Shown in pieces: positions 20,938-31,189 of a stretch of DNA of 64,000 nucleotides (position 1 is its first letter; every line of letters starts with the position of its first letter). The DNA is from Pseudomonas sp. AN-1 (GTDB lineage: Bacteria; Pseudomonadota; Gammaproteobacteria; Pseudomonadales; Pseudomonadaceae): positions 124,001-188,000 of the forward strand of contig NZ_CP139195.1 of assembly GCF_034057115.1 (NCBI RefSeq), written 5' to 3'. Made by a program: the position numbers and the translations under genes. The notes beneath the pieces are model-generated. The model was not told the DNA's origin, made no database searches, and worked only from the letters and a program-made list of their open reading frames with translations.

Positions 20938-21501
20938 TCAGTTCAGCGCCCGGCGCAGCACCTCGATGCAGAACTCCTTCTCGTAGGGCGGCACGTTGCA
21001 CTCGATGATGTCGGTCGGCGCCACCTGCAGGCGCAGGCCGGTGATGTCGGCGCGCACCGGCTGGCGGCTGACGCAGCGGTCCACCAGCACCGCCGAGCGC
21101 ACCTCCGCGGCGCCCAGCCGGGCCAGCCAGGCGCAGGCGCGCAGCAGCGAGTGGCCCTCGTAGAGCACGTCGTCGACCAGCAGCAGGCGGGTGCGGGCCA
21201 GGTCCAGGGCGGCCAGGTCGGGGTTCTCGGTCAGCGCGGTTTCCGGGTGCAGCAGGCTGAGGTCGTCGGCGTAGCGCTTCAGGTGCAGCGGATACAGCGG
21301 CCAGCGCGGCAGGCCGCGCGCCACCAGCGCCTGTTGCAGGCGTGCGGCCAGCGGCTCGCCGCGACGCAGGATGCCGACCAGCGCGACCTCCTGGCTGGGC
21401 TGGAACAGCGCTGCCGCCTGGCGCGCCATGGCGTCGATCACCGCTACCAGCTGCGGTGCCGAGTACAGGCGGAAGCGTTCGCCGGCAGGTTTGCTGTCCA
21501 T
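20938..21501 (-). CDS. Purine phosphoribosyltransferase-like protein (hypoxanthine/guanine type)
   Basis: A 187-residue protein with a phosphoribosyltransferase core. VALVGILRRGEPLAARL is the N-terminal block and LLLVDDVLYEGHSLLRA (about residues 106-122) the PRPP loop. It lies 36 bases after an adenine-deaminase-type gene on the same strand. Together they would convert adenine to hypoxanthine and then to IMP. PyrR-like uracil binding is a possible alternative. Confidence 0.78.
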   Translation of the reverse strand: MDSKPAGERFRLYSAPQLVAVIDAMARQAAALFQPSQEVALVGILRRGEPLAARLQQALVARGLPRWPLYPLHLKRYADDLSLLHPETALTENPDLAALDLARTRLLLVDDVLYEGHSLLRACAWLARLGAAEVRSAVLVDRCVSRQPVRADITGLRLQVAPTDIIECNVPPYEKEFCIEVLRRALN

Positions 21502-21537
21502 GGTCGGCTCTCCGGAGTTTACTCGCTACAGCCTAGC

Positions 21538-22566
<1,029 letters not shown>

Positions 22567-22602
22567 TTATCGAAACATAGCCGGGGCGCCCGGCCCTGCC
22601 AA

Positions 22603-24234
22603 TCACGGACGGACAGAGTTCAGGGCCGCGAGGATGCGTGCGTCGTGCTGGTACATGTCCGGGCGGAAGCGCAGGCGGCCGTCGCGGTCGGCCTCGGCCG
22701 TCCAGTAGGCGAGCAGGATGGGCACCGGCTGCGGCAGTCCGAAATCGCGCGTGCGCCCGCTGGCCAGCTGCTCCTCGAAGCGCGCGCGCTGGGCCGGGCT
22801 GGCGTCTTCCAGCAGGTAATCGAGCAGGCGCACGACCTGCTCGACCCGCACGCAGCCGGAGCTGAACACCCGCGGCAGCTTGTCGAAGAGGTGCTGGCTG
22901 GGGGTGTCGTGCAGGTACACGGAAAACGGGTTGGGGAAACGGATGGCGACCCGTCCCAGCGGATTCTTCGGGCCGGCCTCCTGGCGCAGCAGGATGCCGC
23001 GGGGATCGTTCCAGTCGACCTGGTGGGGGTCGAGGGTGTTGCCCTGGTAGTCCAGCACGCGCAGCTGGTGGGTATCGAGGAAGCCGATGTCGCGGCGGAT
23101 TTCCGGCAGCTTGTCCTCGCGCATGATGGTCGGCGGCACCGTCCAGGTCGGGTTGAGGGTCAGGTGGCTGATGCGCGACTTGAGCAGCGGCGTGGCGCGC
23201 TCGGGGCGACCGACCTGGGTGCGCGCCTGCCAGACCTCCTCGCCGTTGCGCTGGAAGGCGATCCGCGCGCCGGCGACATCCACCACCACCATGGTCGGCT
23301 CCATTTCGCGGGCCAGCCAGCGCAGGCGCTCGAGGTTGACCCGCACCTGGTCGCGGCGGGCGGCGGGGCTGACGTTCAGTTCGGCCAGGGTCGCCGGGCC
23401 GAGCACGCCATCGGGCTGCAACTGGTGGCGGCGTTGGAAGGCCTCCAGCGCATCCACCAGCAGCGGGTCGTAGCGCTCGCCGCTGGCGTCGGCGCGGCGG
23501 GTGCTGGTGGCCGTTTCGCCCAGGTAGCCCGCGGCCGCAAGGCGGCGTTCCAGCAGTGGCACGCGCGGATCGCTGCGCCCGGGGCGCAGCAGCGGGCCGG
23601 CGGGAACGGTCTCCCAGTCCGGCAGCGGCTGGCGGCGCAGCTCGGCCCAGGCGCGGCGCAGGTTGGCGTAGGCGGGCAGCTGCGGGCGGGCCTGGGTGAA
23701 GGTTGCCGGCAGGTCGTCGAGGCCCGTGGCGGCCTGGGGCGTCGGCAGCGTCGGGCGCGGCGGGGGCTGGACCTGCGGCGAGTGCCAGAGCGGCTCCACG
23801 CTGGCGCGGTCGAGCTTGCCCCAGGCGAGGTGCCGCAGCGCCTGCAGGTAGGCATGGCTGGCCAGCAGGTCGGCGCAGTCGGCATGCGCCGCCTGGCCAT
23901 TGGCCTGCTGCCCCAGGCGGCGCAGCGTGGCCACCTGGTAGTCGTCGGGGGACAGACCGTCGTCGCTCAGCTGTTCGAGCTGCTCCAGCAGGCCGGCCAG
24001 CCGGGCGCCGGCCTGCCAGACGGGGGCGAAGGCATGCTGGCGATAGAACTCGAGCAGGGCCGCGCGCTCCGTCTCGGTCAGGTGGACTGCCGGCGCGGCG
24101 CAGGCCAGCGTCGGCTGCGGCTGCTCGAGGGCATGGCGCAGCGTCCCGCCCGCCGGCTCCGGCGCAGTGGCGGCAAAAGAAAATGGGCTGGCGAGCAGCA
24201 GGATTGCCAACCACGGTGTATGTTTTTTAGACAA
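22603..24234 (-). CDS. L,D-transpeptidase (YcbB/LdtD-like)
   Basis: About 543 residues from a TTG start at 24234. The TTG is chosen because GGAG lies eight bases upstream and the reading SKKHTPWLAILLLASPFSFA is an ideal signal peptide; the only in-frame ATG, at 24294, gives an extra 20 non-hydrophobic residues. Domains in order are an N-terminal helical region, a peptidoglycan-binding domain (AFQRRHQLQPDGVLGPATLAEL, about residues 250-300) and a C-terminal YkuD catalytic domain with SSGCVRVEQ (cysteine near residue 460). Enzymes of this type make 3-3 crosslinks in murein or attach proteins to it. Confidence 0.88.
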   Translation of the reverse strand: MSKKHTPWLAILLLASPFSFAATAPEPAGGTLRHALEQPQPTLACAAPAVHLTETERAALLEFYRQHAFAPVWQAGARLAGLLEQLEQLSDDGLSPDDYQVATLRRLGQQANGQAAHADCADLLASHAYLQALRHLAWGKLDRASVEPLWHSPQVQPPPRPTLPTPQAATGLDDLPATFTQARPQLPAYANLRRAWAELRRQPLPDWETVPAGPLLRPGRSDPRVPLLERRLAAAGYLGETATSTRRADASGERYDPLLVDALEAFQRRHQLQPDGVLGPATLAELNVSPAARRDQVRVNLERLRWLAREMEPTMVVVDVAGARIAFQRNGEEVWQARTQVGRPERATPLLKSRISHLTLNPTWTVPPTIMREDKLPEIRRDIGFLDTHQLRVLDYQGNTLDPHQVDWNDPRGILLRQEAGPKNPLGRVAIRFPNPFSVYLHDTPSQHLFDKLPRVFSSGCVRVEQVVRLLDYLLEDASPAQRARFEEQLASGRTRDFGLPQPVPILLAYWTAEADRDGRLRFRPDMYQHDARILAALNSVRP

Positions 24235-24444
24235 GCGCTCGACTCCAGACCTACGTTTGCTTGCTAGAATGCCCGACTTTCCGGGCAGCGGCATGGCAGA
24301 ACGCCGTTTGTGCGCGCCGGATCATAGGCAGGACGGCAGAATCAACGACAGGGCGTCACGGATCGGCAGACCGTCACGACGGCAGGCAGCGTGGGCTGGC
24401 CGGCGTCGTTGCGGCGTGCCATGCAGACAGAGGACACCTTTTCC

Positions 24445-25164
24445 ATGACCAGGCTGATTCGTTCGCTCTGGCTGGCCGCAGCGGTTGCGGCTTTCTCGAC
24501 GCCACTGATGGCCAGCACCGCCAGCGCTCCGTCGCTGGAGCAGAGCCTGGCGAAGGCGGCGCCTACCCTGAACAAGAAAGTTCTGCGCCATGCCCTGGCA
24601 GCCATGCAGTGCGCGATCAACAACGGCTCCGAACCGGCCGACCGCCTGGCCGTCATCGACTTCTCGCGGCCCTCGACGGAGCGGCGCCTGTGGGTATTCG
24701 ATCTCAAGCGCAAGACCCTTCTGCTGCGCGAGCTGGTCGCCCATGGCCAGGGCTCCGGCGAGAACTTCGCCACCCGCTTCTCCAACACCGAGGGCAGCCA
24801 CCAGTCGAGCATCGGCCTGTTCCGCACCGCGGAAACCTACCACGGCCAGCACGGCTACTCGCTGCGCATGGACGGCCTGGAACCCGGCATCAACGACCGC
24901 GCCCGCGAGCGCGCCATCGTCATCCATCCGGCCGACTATGTCGACCCGCGCTGGATCAGCCGCCACGGCCGCATCGGCCGCAGCCACGGCTGCCCGGCGG
25001 TGCGCCCGGAAGTGGCGCGCATGGTGGTAGACAGCCTCAAGGGCGGCCAGTTCATGTTTTCCTGGTACCCCGACCGCCAGTGGCTGCGCTCCTCCGCCTA
25101 CCTCAACTGCAAACCGCAGCGGGTGGCGGCCATCCTCGCCGCCGGCAAGGATTCGGAGGGCTGA
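24445..25164 (+). CDS. Murein L,D-transpeptidase catalytic-domain family protein (YkuD_2)
   Basis: A 239-residue exported protein with a signal peptide from MTRLIRSLWLAAAV ending near PLMAS. The catalytic region has HGQGSGENFATRFSNTEGS and the cysteine motif RSHGCPAVRP (about residues 178-187), as in the second YkuD family. It lacks a peptidoglycan-binding domain. Two in-frame ATGs lie upstream (24391, 24421), but 24445 starts the signal peptide cleanly. It is divergent from the larger L,D-transpeptidase gene. Confidence 0.82.
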   Translation: MTRLIRSLWLAAAVAAFSTPLMASTASAPSLEQSLAKAAPTLNKKVLRHALAAMQCAINNGSEPADRLAVIDFSRPSTERRLWVFDLKRKTLLLRELVAHGQGSGENFATRFSNTEGSHQSSIGLFRTAETYHGQHGYSLRMDGLEPGINDRARERAIVIHPADYVDPRWISRHGRIGRSHGCPAVRPEVARMVVDSLKGGQFMFSWYPDRQWLRSSAYLNCKPQRVAAILAAGKDSEG

Positions 25165-25180
25165 TCGGGCTGCGGGCGGG

Positions 25181-25200
25181 GGCGGGCCTGAAGGCCCGCC
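25181..25200. terminator. GC hairpin between convergent genes
   Basis: GGCGGGCC-TGAA-GGCCCGCC is a perfect 8-base stem with a 4-base loop, between the YkuD_2 gene and the end of the pilin operon. There is no T tract, so it may only stabilise 3' ends. Confidence 0.4.
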
Positions 25201-25266
25201 TCGACTCGCCTGCAGTCGCTGCATCGCCTGTCCTCTGGCCTGCGTCGCAGAGCTGGCGGGCTCCTG

Positions 25267-25794
25267 TCACGAGCAGGTACCCGAGCTGCCCTTGTCCACG
25301 CTGGTATGACCGGTTGCGCTGATGGTTACCTGACGGTCCTGAGTGCCGACCGAGGGGGTAGCCCGGCAGACCTTGAGTGTGGCCTGGCCAGCGCCGACCC
25401 CGGAGGGCTGGAAGTCGATCTGGCTGACCGAGGAAAGGATCCTGTAGCCGTCTTTCGCTACTGCCTGGCTGAGCAGCACGGTGCTGCCCCGTATCACGAT
25501 CCAGCCGTTCTCCCAGCTTGCGCCCGAGGCGCTGGTGCAGGTCGCGCCGTCGGAGGATATGCATATCCGCACCACCGCATTGCTCTTGATCGCTTCGCTG
25601 CGCGCCAGTTGCGCCGCTGCCGCCAGCTTGTTGGCCTCGGAGCGCAGCGTTGTGCTCAGCGATACCTCCTGGAAGGCCGGCATGCCTATCCCCAGCAGGA
25701 TTGCCAGCACGGCCAGCGTCACCATCAGTTCGATCATGGTGAAGCCGCGTTGCCGCGGGCATGCCCTTGCCAACCTTCCGCGCGCCATGGTCAT
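25267..25794 (-). CDS. FimT/FimU-family minor pilin (GspH-like)
   Basis: A 175-residue prepilin-like protein. The prepilin peptidase site is RQRG/FTMIELMV, with Glu5 of the mature form present, followed by a single membrane helix and a globular GspH-type C-terminus with paired cysteines. Its ATG overlaps the pilY1 stop (ATGA), making it the last gene of the operon. In P. aeruginosa fimU is the first gene of the equivalent operon, so the position is unusual. It could be functionally FimT or FimU. Confidence 0.85.
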   Translation of the reverse strand: MTMARGRLARACPRQRGFTMIELMVTLAVLAILLGIGMPAFQEVSLSTTLRSEANKLAAAAQLARSEAIKSNAVVRICISSDGATCTSASGASWENGWIVIRGSTVLLSQAVAKDGYRILSSVSQIDFQPSGVGAGQATLKVCRATPSVGTQDRQVTISATGHTSVDKGSSGTCS

Positions 25795-28700
25795 TCCTCG
25801 ATGTTCCAGAACACGTTGGCCTTGGGCTGAACCAGGCCGCCGCCGTCGCTCGGCGAGCTGCCCTGCAGCGGGGAGTCCGGGTCCGAGCCGATCACGAACG
25901 GCACTGTGGTGCCGTCGTCGAGCGTCACCATGCCGGCGACCGGCGACGGCGGCAGGCCACCGCCGGCGATTTCCGAGTGGCGCGAGGTGCCCTTGGCGGG
26001 GGCGGCGTTGGCGTAGTTGACGTTGTAGACCTTGGCCGTTCCCAGGCTGGAACACTGCCCGGCCCGGTAGAGCGCCGGCGTGTGGGTGCTGAAGGTGACC
26101 ACGCCGTAGACGGTGATGGCGTTGGTCACCACCTGCTCGTTGTCGGCGAACTGCAGGTACCAGCCCTTCTTCCTGGCCAGGGTGGAGTCACTGGGGGTGT
26201 CGGTCCCGGTGATGGCCTGCAGCGAGTTCATGCAGATCCGGCTGCGTCCTCCGCAGCGCAGCGACTCGGGGGTCAGCCAGTTCGCGTCGGACGGATTGTC
26301 CCTGATCATGAAGAAGTAGTTGGACACCTTGGTGGCCGCCGCATAGCTGGCCAGCGGCTTCTCTCGATCCCCCGAGCCCAGCAGCACGTAGTATTCACCC
26401 TGGAGTTCCACGACATCCGGCGCGAACATGAACTTGCGGTTGATGTCGCAGGTCGAGTTGCCTTCGGCGCCGCAGCCCAGCGTGGCGATCCGGGTGATGC
26501 TCCAGTCGTCCGGCTCGGCCGAGCCGAACGTCAGCCGATAGACGTTGCCGCCGGTATCCGCGGCATAGGCGTACTTGGCCTTGCCGTTGCTGTCGGGCAC
26601 CACGGTGACGTCGCCCACCACGCTGCGCCGGGTTTCGAAGGGGGTTCGAACCTGTGCGCCGGTGTTGGCATTGAGCATGTAGATGCGGTTGCCCTTGGGC
26701 GAGCTGCCGCAGTCGTGGTTCTGCGAGCCATCGTCGAAATCCTCGCAGGTATCGTAGCCGCCGCCCATGATCAGCAGCGGCGTGTCGCCGGTATCCTGGG
26801 TCTTGAATGGCTTGGCCGACGACCAGGTCTGCCCGAGCTGGGTGAAGCCGCTGGTGCAGGCAGAGCTGTCCGCGCTGCAGCCGATCCGCCACTTGAGGGC
26901 CGGCGTCTGCGGGGTGGTCACGTCGAAGGCATACAGCGCGCGTCCGCCGCGGCGCAGGGTCGCGTACAGCCAGGTCGCTGAAGCTCCCTGGTAGGCGGTG
27001 ATGGCGCCGTCGACACCGTAGGGTTTGCTGGCCACCGTCTCTCCGGCGAGCACCGTGCGGTCCTTGAAGTTGATCTTCACCGTGTTGTCGCGCAGGCGTG
27101 CGATCTGGTTGGTCGAAGCCTGGTAGAACTCGGGAAGCATGAACGACCACAGCTCGCCGCCCGGGGCGACACCGCCTATGCTGCTGCCTGGCGAGGCCGT
27201 GTCGCCGGGGTCGCGATTGCCGTTGACCGCATGCAGCAGGCCATCGTTGCCGCCGTAGAAGACCACCACCTGCTTGCTGGCGTCCGTGCCGAAATTGATC
27301 GCCACCGGCCGCGAGTGCACGATGTCACCGTGCACCGAGGGGCGGATGGTTGACGTGCTGGTGCCGCTGGTGTCGGTGAATTCCGAGACGCTCGCGTTGT
27401 CACCGCCGCGCGCCCAGTTCACCTCGCTGGCGCCGATGGAGGTCACCGTCGAGGTGTCGAAGCTGGTCAGGGTGGTGTTGGTCGACGTCGGCGCCTCCGG
27501 ACAGCCGCTGGTCGGGCAGGTCTTCATGTTGCGTGCCGAACTGCCGCTCAGGGTGCGCAGCTTGTAGCTCTGTGCGCCCTTCTCGACCACGTTGCCGTCC
27601 GGGTAGTCGGCGAAGGTGGAGCCGGAAACCGCCAGGCAGCCACCGTTGATCGCCTTGCTGACGTTGCTCCAGTAGCCCGGCAGGCTGACCGAGGAGGGGG
27701 ACCAGTAGCTGCGTGCGCACTCGGTGATGAAACCGGTCGAGCTGTTGATCGCCCCCTTGCCGTCTGCATCCTGCAGTTGCAGGGTATTGCCGCTGATGCC
27801 CAGCTTGTACTGCTTGAGGTTGCCGGCCCAGCGCGGATAGGCGTCCGGATCCGGGCGGAACATGCCGACGTAGACCTGATTGAGATAGGTGCCTTGGGTA
27901 TTGACGCTCACCGGCAGACTCACCGAGGCGAACACGCTGTTGACCGACTGGATCTCGGAGAAGATCGTCTTCAGCGCCGTCTCGATCTCTGTGGCGCTGG
28001 TGGCGGTGAAATACTTGCCGCCGCCTGCCCGTGCCATGCTTTGCTGCAGCTTGGTGTTTTCTACGTCCTGCTTGGCCTTGTAGATGTCGATGGTGTAGGT
28101 GACGACGTTCTGCTTGCCCTTGGCCGCGCTGACGTCGGTCTGGTACAGGAAGCGTGCGTACTCGTCGGCATAGATCACCTGGTTCTTGTCGGGATAGATC
28201 AGATTGGCGTCGCCGCCGATCCCTGCCAGGATGGTGCCCGCCGCGCTGGAGCCCTTGGGCAGGCCATTGCTCAGCACGATCAGGTAGTTCTTCGCCTTGC
28301 ATGACTCGTCGCTGGAAACCACCGGCTTGTAGGTGGTCTTGTCGTCATCGACGAAGGCGGCCGGGTCGGGCGTCTGCTTGAGGGGAATGTCGGCGTAGCG
28401 ATAGGGGCCGAAATGGGTCTTGTCCGTGGGGCTGCCGGCGATGTCCCGATAGGCGTTGGCCGGGCTGGTATAGCCGCCGAAATACTTGAACACCTCGAAC
28501 ATCGCCCGGTCGTAGTCGGCGCTCGAAGAGGTTTCCACGGTCTTGTAGTTGGCCTTGACGTCCGTGATGTCGGCGATCAGTTGGGTCTTGGCCTCGCCCT
28601 CCAGCGGCTTCATCGCCGAGCGCACGTAGCCGCCGGTCTGGGCGTCCAGCAGCATCAGGCCGACGTTGACCTTGGAGTCCAGGGCGTTGAGCACGTTGAT

Positions 28701-28916
28701 CAGCGACTGCAGCTCTTCCTCGGCCTGCTTGCCGCCGGGCCAGTCCTGTTTGGATGTGTTCCAGTTCGAGGTGTTGTCCACCAGGATCAGGACGTTGGGG
28801 TTGTCCTTGCTGTCGGTCGACTTCACCCCGACGAACAGGTCGATGTCCTCGGCGGCTGCCCCCAGGCTGGCGGTCAGCAGGGCGGCGCCCAGCAGGCTCT
28901 TGTTCATGCGCTTCAT
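25791..28916 (-). CDS. pilY1: Type IV pilus tip adhesin and biogenesis factor PilY1
   Basis: A 1,041-residue secreted protein with a signal peptide ending at GAAAED. The N-terminal half is a von Willebrand A-like domain with VLILVDNTSNWNT (D47-S50, a metal-site variant) and many paired cysteines. The C-terminal half is the PilY1 beta-propeller (about residues 590-1000), with a calcium-loop-like VPDSNGKAKYAYAADTGGN near residue 770. PilY1 primes pilus assembly with the minor pilins and acts in surface sensing. AAGGAG lies 6 bases before the ATG. Confidence 0.94.
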   Translation of the reverse strand: MKRMNKSLLGAALLTASLGAAAEDIDLFVGVKSTDSKDNPNVLILVDNTSNWNTSKQDWPGGKQAEEELQSLINVLNALDSKVNVGLMLLDAQTGGYVRSAMKPLEGEAKTQLIADITDVKANYKTVETSSSADYDRAMFEVFKYFGGYTSPANAYRDIAGSPTDKTHFGPYRYADIPLKQTPDPAAFVDDDKTTYKPVVSSDESCKAKNYLIVLSNGLPKGSSAAGTILAGIGGDANLIYPDKNQVIYADEYARFLYQTDVSAAKGKQNVVTYTIDIYKAKQDVENTKLQQSMARAGGGKYFTATSATEIETALKTIFSEIQSVNSVFASVSLPVSVNTQGTYLNQVYVGMFRPDPDAYPRWAGNLKQYKLGISGNTLQLQDADGKGAINSSTGFITECARSYWSPSSVSLPGYWSNVSKAINGGCLAVSGSTFADYPDGNVVEKGAQSYKLRTLSGSSARNMKTCPTSGCPEAPTSTNTTLTSFDTSTVTSIGASEVNWARGGDNASVSEFTDTSGTSTSTIRPSVHGDIVHSRPVAINFGTDASKQVVVFYGGNDGLLHAVNGNRDPGDTASPGSSIGGVAPGGELWSFMLPEFYQASTNQIARLRDNTVKINFKDRTVLAGETVASKPYGVDGAITAYQGASATWLYATLRRGGRALYAFDVTTPQTPALKWRIGCSADSSACTSGFTQLGQTWSSAKPFKTQDTGDTPLLIMGGGYDTCEDFDDGSQNHDCGSSPKGNRIYMLNANTGAQVRTPFETRRSVVGDVTVVPDSNGKAKYAYAADTGGNVYRLTFGSAEPDDWSITRIATLGCGAEGNSTCDINRKFMFAPDVVELQGEYYVLLGSGDREKPLASYAAATKVSNYFFMIRDNPSDANWLTPESLRCGGRSRICMNSLQAITGTDTPSDSTLARKKGWYLQFADNEQVVTNAITVYGVVTFSTHTPALYRAGQCSSLGTAKVYNVNYANAAPAKGTSRHSEIAGGGLPPSPVAGMVTLDDGTTVPFVIGSDPDSPLQGSSPSDGGGLVQPKANVFWNIEE

Positions 28917-28945
28917 CTGAAACTCCTTATCCAAGGGCCTCTGGG

Positions 28946-29431
28946 TCAGGGGCAGGACTTGTCTTTCTCGGCCTGGTTGAGCAGTACGCGAACGCCGGCT
29001 CGCACCGCCACTGCGGCGCCGGTGACCGGGTCGTTGACGGCGGCGCGGATCAGCCACACGGTGTTCCAGGAAGTGCTGGCGATGGTCGGCAGCGTCACGC
29101 TGCTCGGCGCCGTGGAGGCGGCCAAGGTGGCCGCAACGCACTCGGGGGCATCCACCGCTGCGGTGTATTCGGCGGTGCCGTCCTTGTCGAGGTCGAGGCC
29201 GACCTGATCGGCTGCCGGCGCATCGGTGAATTTCGTGCTCTGGACGTAGGCGATGGCCTTGTTGGCGGCGGCGATTGCCTCGTTGCGCGCCTGCAGGTTG
29301 CCCACCGCCTTGAGGTTGGTCGAACTGAGCATGAACGAGCTGGAAACCATCAGGGTGAACAGCAGCAGCATGATCAGGCCGATGATCAGCGTGGCGCCGC
29401 GCTGGCGCCGATAGGCGGACATGGCTCTCAT
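28946..29431 (-). CDS. pilX: Minor pilin PilX
   Basis: A 161-residue minor pilin. After RRQRG comes ATLIIGLIMLLLFTLMVSS, the PilX N-terminal helix, which has isoleucine in place of Glu5 as is usual in PilX_N-type proteins. LKAVGNLQARNEAIAAANKAI continues the pilin helix. The C-terminal part contains two cysteines. The start overlaps the pilW stop (ATGA). PilX bridges the minor pilin complex to PilY1, encoded 29 bases downstream. Confidence 0.9.
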   Translation of the reverse strand: MRAMSAYRRQRGATLIIGLIMLLLFTLMVSSSFMLSSTNLKAVGNLQARNEAIAAANKAIAYVQSTKFTDAPAADQVGLDLDKDGTAEYTAAVDAPECVAATLAASTAPSSVTLPTIASTSWNTVWLIRAAVNDPVTGAAVAVRAGVRVLLNQAEKDKSCP

Positions 29432-30630
29432 GGGGTCTCCCGGCGGCCGGCGATGTTGTTCAGGCGCACGACCGTGGAAAACGCATGCCGCTTGTAGGCA
29501 TCGTTGGCGGCGGCGATGGTCTGGCTGCCCAGCGTGTAGCTGCGGTTGTCCGTGTGGCCCTGGGTGGGCTGCCGGTTGCGTGCCAGCAGACTGACCTTGA
29601 CCGCCACCACATTGGCCAGCCGGTCGATCGAGCAGACCCCGGAGCAGTGCACGAACTCGTCGGGCACGCCGTCGCCGCGGTTGATCGGCGAGTTCAGCTG
29701 CTTGGCGTTTGCCCAGGCGACGGCGGCGGTCCAGCGCTTGGCCGTATCGGCATTGCTGATCACGTCGATGCCGGCGTCGCTGATCCGGTCGATTCCCAGA
29801 TCGACCCGGAGTCCCTCGATACCGTCGATCAGCGCGACCGGCGCCCTGGCCTTGATCACACCGTCTTCCAGGTCGAACTCCGAGCGCACCAGAGTCGGGA
29901 TGCCATCGCCGATCTGCAGCGAGTAGTTACGGATGTAGTAGATGTTCGACACGTACTGGCGCTTTTCCTGGAGCAGCGAGCAGTCGCGCTTGTGCAGCTC
30001 GTAGCCTGTCGCGGTGGACAGCACGTAGCGTGGCTCGTTGCGGATCGCGCTGCTGCAGGCGCTGCCGCCTTGAGCGCGGGACACCTGCAGGTAGAGCTTG
30101 CCGTCGACCAGCGGATCGCAGCCGCTGGCGCCGGCCACGCAGGTCCGGGCGTGGCGTATCACCAGGATGTCGGTACCACTCTTCCAGTTGCTCAGCAGCG
30201 TCGAGCAGCCCGACGGCACGGAGTCGTGCACCTGCACGGCGATGCCGAGCAGGTTCTTCTCCGCGTTCGAGGCCTGTCCCGCCCAGCTCGCCAGGGGCAG
30301 GCACGGATCGGGGATCTCGCTCGGCACGGTCGGTGCATTCTTGAAGGTCAGGTCGTCGAACTCGGGGACGTACAGATCCCAGAAGCCGGCATGGGCGATC
30401 TCCTTCTGCAGCAGTTGGATGCCCAGCCGGCCGCTTTCGATCAGCACGCTGGTCCTGCTCAGCTCGGCGTTGTTGCGGCTGGTGTTGGTGTAGAGCGTCA
30501 GGATCGCCAGCATGATCACCAGGCCCACGGTCGAGGCGACCATCAGTTCGATCAGGCTGAAGCCCGACTGGGGCGGGCGCGCAGGCGCATGTCGCGCGGC
30601 ATGAGCCGCGCTGCGATTTGCAGAGATCAT
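29428..30630 (-). CDS. pilW: Minor pilin PilW
   Basis: A 400-residue minor pilin with a long leader ending PPQSG/FSLIELMVAST, one membrane helix with Glu5, and a large globular region rich in cysteines (for example CSTLLS, CVAGASGC). The start at 30630 overlaps the pilV stop. PilW is part of the tip initiation complex for pilus assembly. Confidence 0.9.
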   Translation of the reverse strand: MISANRSAAHAARHAPARPPQSGFSLIELMVASTVGLVIMLAILTLYTNTSRNNAELSRTSVLIESGRLGIQLLQKEIAHAGFWDLYVPEFDDLTFKNAPTVPSEIPDPCLPLASWAGQASNAEKNLLGIAVQVHDSVPSGCSTLLSNWKSGTDILVIRHARTCVAGASGCDPLVDGKLYLQVSRAQGGSACSSAIRNEPRYVLSTATGYELHKRDCSLLQEKRQYVSNIYYIRNYSLQIGDGIPTLVRSEFDLEDGVIKARAPVALIDGIEGLRVDLGIDRISDAGIDVISNADTAKRWTAAVAWANAKQLNSPINRGDGVPDEFVHCSGVCSIDRLANVVAVKVSLLARNRQPTQGHTDNRSYTLGSQTIAAANDAYKRHAFSTVVRLNNIAGRRETP

Positions 30631-31187
30631 AGGTTGGGAATCCGAACGACTGTGGAGACGACGCGACGACAGCGGTCGCTGCTGCAGGACGATCCGGCGT
30701 CGCCGTTGTACAGTCCGGTGCCGCAGGCCAGGCCCGCAGGTGGCGCGGCAATCGGCGTCATGCCCTGCCAGGCCACGGTGATCAGATACTCGCCGCCGCC
30801 GAGCGACTCGATGCAACCGCGTCCGCCGGTCATGGCGCCGACCCGGTTCTCGCCGTCGCTCTCCGCACCGCCCTGCAGGGCGGTGCACCACTCGCCAAGG
30901 TCCACGTCCTTGCGGGTGGCCGTCGAAGTGCTGCAGGTGGTGCCGTAGCCGACGGGGCTCGTGGAGCCAGTCGCGTAGCTCGCCGCCGCATTGCGATTGC
31001 CTGCCAGACGATTGGCCATATCGTTCAGCAGGATCAGGGCCTGCGAACGCTGGTAGGCCTCCACCTCGGACATCTGCAGGCGCGCCTGCAGACCGGCGAT
31101 GCCCAGCAGGCCCACCGAAAGAATCAGGATGGTGACGAGCACCTCTATCAGCGAGAAGGCCCGCTGATGCGCGAAGGAGCGGATCAT
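30627..31187 (-). CDS. pilV: Minor pilin PilV
   Basis: A 186-residue minor pilin starting MIRSFAHQRA, then FSLIEVLVTILILSVGLLGIAGLQ, the PilV-type helix with Glu5. The residue before the cleavage site is alanine rather than the usual glycine, so processing by PilD may be slower or altered. The C-terminal part has several cysteines (GTTCSTS, CIESLGGG). It begins two bases after the pilE stop. Confidence 0.88.
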   Translation of the reverse strand: MIRSFAHQRAFSLIEVLVTILILSVGLLGIAGLQARLQMSEVEAYQRSQALILLNDMANRLAGNRNAAASYATGSTSPVGYGTTCSTSTATRKDVDLGEWCTALQGGAESDGENRVGAMTGGRGCIESLGGGEYLITVAWQGMTPIAAPPAGLACGTGLYNGDAGSSCSSDRCRRVVSTVVRIPNL

Positions 31188-31189
31188 GA

